A DNA stretch of 7,062 nt from Euryarchaeota archaeon UBA111 (lineage in GTDB: Archaea > Thermoplasmatota > Poseidoniia > Poseidoniales > Poseidoniaceae), in NCBI GenBank assembly GCA_002506025.1, contig DAWS01000031.1, positions 5,593 to 12,654 on the forward strand, in the 5' to 3' direction. Below, one piece after another: positions 4,973 to 7,062 of this stretch; within the stretch, counting starts at the first letter, position 1, and the number at the start of each line of letters is the position of its first letter. Made by a program: the position numbers and the translations under genes. The notes beneath the pieces are model-generated. The model had not been told where the DNA came from. It made no database searches and worked only from the letters and a program-made list of their open reading frames with translations.

Positions 4973-5962
4973 CTATTCTTGTAAGCGAGCAATCAAGTCG
5001 GCTTTCTTTCCGGAGACCGGTTTTCCAGCGGCTTTTAGCAGGTCTTTGAGTTCAGCAACTGTCATGCTTTGATAGTCAACATCTGCTGTGCCTGAATCAT
5101 CTGATTCTTCCACCGGTTCTGCGTCAGCAACTTCTTCTGCTGGTGTTTCGTCCTCGGATGGCGATTCATCTGCAGTTTCAGATTTTTCAGAATCTGGCTC
5201 CATAGCCTCGGCAGCATCCAGAATTGATGGTGAATCTGCTGCTTCTTCCTCCATTGCCGCAGCGAGAGCTGCTGCTTTCTTGGCCTTTAGTTCAGCAGCG
5301 ACACGTGCTTCTTCGGCATGAATCTCGTCCAATGTTGGACCCTTTTCAGTTACTACACCTGACTGTAGCAGCTGACTCTTGCGAATAGATACTGACTTTA
5401 TTGGATATACAGGCTTGACAGCTTTTCTGATGTCTTCCTCTAGCTCACCACCAAGAATTGATTCCTGAAGCTTAGCGTAGGTGTTTTTGGCCGCGTAGCC
5501 TAGAAGTAGGTCCTTGGTCTTAGAACGCATAACTTGCTTTACGGAAGTCTGAACTCGCTTTTGGGTGATAATTAGTGGTTTCAATCTAACTAGATAGCCA
5601 TCGTTGGTGACAACATCGACCACATCGTCGATTTTTCCGCGGTAGCGGCGAATCTGCCTCCTTGTGTGATCGGTTTGGTGGTGGTGACCAATGAAAGTTG
5701 TTAGTGCATCTTGACCAACACATTCGTCAACTCTGAATCGCAATATAACGTGCATTTTAGTGAAATCACCATTAAATTCCTGTAGAGTCATTTCATAGAC
5801 TCTGCCGATTATGTGTTCGTCTGACTCACCGAGAGTTTCTCCAATGTTCTTGAAATCCCATGGATGGCGTGGTGCACGGATAGTATACCATCGCTTCATT
5901 TTCCACTTGTCACGTTGCTTACGTGCTGCTGCACGTGCCTTTGCACTCACTTTCTTTGCCAT
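4973..5962 (-). CDS. rps3ae: Ribosomal protein S3Ae (eS1) with acidic linker and C-terminal SAP-like domain
   Basis: A 329-residue small-subunit ribosomal protein. Residues 1-205 match archaeal eS1/S3Ae: a basic start (MAKKVSAKARAAARKQRDKW), KRWYTIRAP, GRVYEMTLQEFNGDF, HHHQTDHTRRQIRR, the LIITQKRVQ segment, and YPIKSVSIRKS near 187-197. Archaeal S3Ae usually ends near 200-220 residues. Here the chain continues with an Ala/Glu/Lys-rich, helix-prone stretch (about 212-240). A strongly acidic Glu/Asp/Ser/Ala linker follows (about 238-296). The last part (about 300-328) reads MTVAELKDLLKAAG then SGKKADLIARL, the pattern of a SAP nucleic-acid-binding domain. The start is ATG 5960-5962; a TTG three codons upstream is possible but would extend the conserved N-terminus. 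A weak GAGTTGAT precedes the ATG by 4 bases. The phosphorylase gene follows after 22 bases. Confidence 0.95.
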   Translation of the reverse strand: MAKKVSAKARAAARKQRDKWKMKRWYTIRAPRHPWDFKNIGETLGESDEHIIGRVYEMTLQEFNGDFTKMHVILRFRVDECVGQDALTTFIGHHHQTDHTRRQIRRYRGKIDDVVDVVTNDGYLVRLKPLIITQKRVQTSVKQVMRSKTKDLLLGYAAKNTYAKLQESILGGELEEDIRKAVKPVYPIKSVSIRKSQLLQSGVVTEKGPTLDEIHAEEARVAAELKAKKAAALAAAMEEEAADSPSILDAAEAMEPDSEKSETADESPSEDETPAEEVADAEPVEESDDSGTADVDYQSMTVAELKDLLKAAGKPVSGKKADLIARLQE

Positions 5963-5974
5963 CGATATCAACTC

Positions 5975-6020
5975 GGTTAGTCTTGCGGGGGCTACCCCAC
6001 TTGCAGGTTGCCGACTAACC
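5975..6020 (-). promoter_or_regulatory. Two-tier hairpin in the S3Ae leader, next to the ribosome site
   Basis: On the minus strand an 8-base perfect inverted repeat (GGTTAGTC at 6020-6013 and GACTAACC at 5982-5975) encloses a 6-base-pair inner stem (GTGGGG at 6000-5995 with CCCCGC at 5990-5985, one G-U pair, loop TAGC). An internal loop of 12 bases on one side and 2 on the other separates the two stems. The outer stem ends directly against the GAGTTGAT at 5974-5967. The transcription start is not certain: TATA-like CAAATAG occurs near 6061 and near 6029, and only the first would include the whole hairpin in the mRNA. A role as a translational operator is inference. Confidence 0.5.
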
Positions 6021-6107
6021 TCCCCTATTTGAAAGAGACTATTGACAAGTTTGAGGAACTATTTGCGTATCAACAAACCTCATCAATGACAGACAAGTCC
6101 GAGCCAC

Positions 6108-6527
6108 ATGGCTATTCATCATGTCAATTGCCGAGTCTCTGCCAGTGGTTTGGACAACTTATCTGCAATTACTGATGCTATGTCATGGTTGTGTGGCGAT
6201 GCTGAGCTTTTAATCGTCGACCGAACCACATCATATCATGGCTCTGAAATTAATTTGATAACCGCAAAAGTTGGAAAAAATCGAGACATAAAGGCATTCT
6301 TTTCCAAACTAAAGTCTGGTAACTACTCTGATATTCGTCAAAATATCACTGACAGAATTGATGATAGTAACACTTTACACCTGCGATTGTGCTTAGATTC
6401 ACTGATTGCAAGTAATATCAAATTTGCAGACAATAAAGACAAGACGGTAAAGTGCAACATCAAAATCAAGGTATATCCGGGCCAAGACATTATCGAGAAT
6501 CTCGACACCTTCATTGCCTCCTGTTAA
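6108..6527 (+). CDS. Archaeal RNA-binding protein, COG1325 / PF01877-like (predicted exosome-associated)
   Basis: A 139-residue protein resembling the archaeal RNA-binding family annotated as COG1325, long predicted to act with the exosome. Supporting features are the opening HHVNCRVSASG, a DAMSWL segment, then VDRTTSYHGSEINLITAKV (family pattern: an E/D-rich strand, Gly-x-x-Gly-N-like loop, hydrophobic strand), the FFSKLKSG helix end, the DDSNTLHLRLCLDSLIAS region (family: dG-x-LYLRxDKQ-A), and a final hydrophobic strand NIKIKVYPG. The similarity is remote and several usual residues differ, for example Ser-Glu where many members have Gly-Asn after the loop. It is transcribed away from the S3Ae gene. 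No Shine-Dalgarno precedes ATG 6108. A T-run follows the stop. Confidence 0.72.
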   Translation: MAIHHVNCRVSASGLDNLSAITDAMSWLCGDAELLIVDRTTSYHGSEINLITAKVGKNRDIKAFFSKLKSGNYSDIRQNITDRIDDSNTLHLRLCLDSLIASNIKFADNKDKTVKCNIKIKVYPGQDIIENLDTFIASC

Positions 6528-6529
6528 CC

Positions 6530-6535
6530 TTTTTT
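6530..6535 (+). terminator. T-run terminator of the RNA-binding protein gene
   Basis: CC followed by six T lies 3 to 8 bases past the stop codon at 6525-6527. Its position directly after the gene and before an independent gene fits archaeal T-run termination. No stem precedes it. Confidence 0.45.
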
Positions 6536-6597
6536 AGAATCATAAAAGTTGTGGAAATTCACAAGAGATTAAGTATCCCTAGTGACAGGAATTATCT

Positions 6598-6603
6598 GAG
6601 GAG
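6598..6603 (+). promoter_or_regulatory. Shine-Dalgarno site of the ferredoxin gene
   Basis: GAGGAG lies 5 bases before ATG 6609, supporting this start. The 81-base gap upstream (6528-6608) holds only the T-run and a weak TATA-like ATTAAGTATC (6568-6577). Confidence 0.6.
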
Positions 6604-6608
6604 AAATC

Positions 6609-6884
6609 ATGCCACATGTAGTTACATCAGGATGTGTAGACCACAAATACCAAGAATGCGTAGCAGTTTGCCCTGTAGATGCATTTAGAGAAGCCGAAAC
6701 ATACCTAGTTATTGACCCGGATGAATGCATCGACTGCGGAGCATGTGTTCCAGAATGCCCTATAGATGCGATATTTGCCGATACTGATGTCCCAGACGAC
6801 GAAGAAGAGTGGATTGATCGCAATGCTGACGAATCCATCGACGCCGAAATCGCTGAGGGTGAATCCCCAGTCCTAGCGGACTGA
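6609..6884 (+). CDS. Seven-iron-type ferredoxin
   Basis: A 91-residue dicluster ferredoxin that carries single electrons. The N-terminal half aligns with Azotobacter FdI-type proteins: HVVTSGCVDHKYQECVAVCP, then VDAF, LVIDPDECIDCGACVPECP. Seven Cys are placed for one [3Fe-4S] cluster (Cys9, Cys17, Cys50) and one [4Fe-4S] cluster (Cys21, Cys40, Cys43, Cys46). At the position where an eight-iron ferredoxin would have its second Cys there is His12, which marks the three-iron site. The free Cys24 of FdI is Ala25 here. The C-terminal part (52-91) is strongly acidic with no further Cys and resembles the tail of short FdxA-like proteins. pdxS starts 17 bases downstream on the same strand, so the two may share an mRNA. 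The partner enzyme is not apparent in the window. Confidence 0.93.
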   Translation: MPHVVTSGCVDHKYQECVAVCPVDAFREAETYLVIDPDECIDCGACVPECPIDAIFADTDVPDDEEEWIDRNADESIDAEIAEGESPVLAD

Positions 6885-6890
6885 ATAAAC

Positions 6891-6898
6891 AAGGTGAT
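6891..6898 (+). promoter_or_regulatory. Shine-Dalgarno site of pdxS
   Basis: AAGGTGAT lies 3 bases before ATG 6902, in the same register as the GGTGAT sites of the phosphorylase and folA. It lies inside the 17-base gap after the ferredoxin stop, which supports co-transcription. Confidence 0.6.
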
Positions 6899-6901
6899 TC
6901 T

Positions 6902-7062
6902 ATGATTGACCTAGATTTTAACAAATTCCGTAGCGGTAGCGAACTCCTGAAGCGAGGTTTCGCCAGAATGCAACAAGGTGGCGTCATAATGGACGTCGTA
7001 AATCCCGAACAAGCGGCAGTTGCAGAAGATGCTGGAGCTGTTGCTGTAATGGCTTTAGAAAG
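6902..7062 (+). CDS. pdxS: Pyridoxal 5'-phosphate synthase subunit PdxS, N-terminal part (cut by right edge)
   Basis: The first 53 codons of the PLP synthase subunit that joins ribose 5-phosphate, glyceraldehyde 3-phosphate and ammonia (from PdxT) to make pyridoxal 5'-phosphate. The residues LLKRGFARMQQGG, VIMDVVNPEQAAVAEDAGAV and AVMALE match the highly conserved PdxS N-terminus. They include Asp31 in IMDV, which corresponds to the catalytic Asp of the first beta strand. The catalytic Lys residues lie beyond the window. The start ATG has a strong GGTGAT Shine-Dalgarno. The N-terminal extension before the family core (MIDLDFNKFRSGSE) is short and typical. Confidence 0.95.
   Translation, partial: MIDLDFNKFRSGSELLKRGFARMQQGGVIMDVVNPEQAAVAEDAGAVAVMALE

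Noticed and set aside
4951..4992. Upstream TTG start for the phosphorylase, overlapping the 3' end of the S3Ae gene.
   Set aside because: The added residues do not belong to the family N-terminus, and the perfect GAGGTGAT site lies within this stretch, serving ATG 4950.
5088..5321. Open frame on the plus strand coding a Ser/Ala-rich protein.
   Set aside because: It is the antisense shadow of the acidic Glu/Ala/Ser linker of S3Ae; low complexity keeps the frame open.
6569..6892. Minus-strand open frame of 107 codons opposite the ferredoxin gene.
   Set aside because: The ferredoxin on the other strand is unambiguous by its cysteine pattern; the reverse frame is Ser-rich and looks like a shadow.
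1..7062. Search for CRISPR arrays, insertion sequences, tRNA or rRNA genes and a hidden defence or mobile system.
   Set aside because: No direct repeats with regular spacers, no transposase or integrase, no terminal repeats and no RNA gene signatures were seen; the genes are mostly core metabolism and translation.

Overview
The window reads as an archaeal chromosome segment, most likely from an uncultured marine Thermoplasmatota lineage (Ca. Poseidoniales / Marine Group II, or a relative). The evidence is an archaeal/eukaryal-type ribosomal protein S3Ae (eS1), an archaeal-type tryptophanyl-tRNA synthetase start, a COG1325-type archaeal RNA-binding protein, a TATA box at the leaderless distance, and Shine-Dalgarno sites of the GAGGTGAT type. 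Several metabolic genes (thyA, folA, plsC) look bacterial in type, which is common in these organisms. The lineage call is an inference from protein character; no search was run.

Layout, left to right. On the minus strand, 1-197 is the 5' end of trpS (GTG start), running off the left edge. Upstream of it lies a gene of unknown function (270-1478, minus, TTG start) for an exported, C-terminally membrane-anchored protein. After a 141-base divergent spacer come three plus-strand genes: a PlsC-type acyltransferase (1620-2408), thymidylate synthase ThyA (2465-3259) and dihydrofolate reductase FolA (3268-3741). The folA stop codon directly abuts the stop codon of a convergent MazG-like nucleotide pyrophosphohydrolase (3742-4113, minus), with no base between them. 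Upstream of that on the minus strand are a purine nucleoside / methylthioadenosine-family phosphorylase (4153-4950) and S3Ae (4973-5962), which look like an S3Ae-phosphorylase operon. A structured leader (5975-6020) sits against the S3Ae ribosome binding site. From 6108 the plus strand carries the RNA-binding protein, a seven-iron-type ferredoxin (6609-6884) and the 5' end of pdxS (6902 onward), which runs off the right edge.

How the genes work together. ThyA makes dTMP and dihydrofolate, and FolA regenerates tetrahydrofolate; they form a tightly spaced pair. The MazG-like enzyme may clean up the nucleotide pool or supply dUMP/dCMP, but that link is inference. The phosphorylase would salvage purine and methylthioribose; its specificity position carries Asn rather than the Asp of MTAPs, so it may prefer 6-oxopurines. 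S3Ae and the COG1325 protein are part of, or linked to, RNA metabolism. PdxS makes pyridoxal 5'-phosphate.

The most interesting points are a SAP-like DNA/RNA-binding domain fused to ribosomal protein S3Ae through a long acidic linker; the two-tier hairpin directly next to the S3Ae Shine-Dalgarno; the Asp-to-Asn change in the phosphorylase; the bacterial-type acyltransferase in an archaeon; and T-runs placed reciprocally inside the two abutting convergent genes. I see no mobile element, CRISPR array, tRNA or rRNA.
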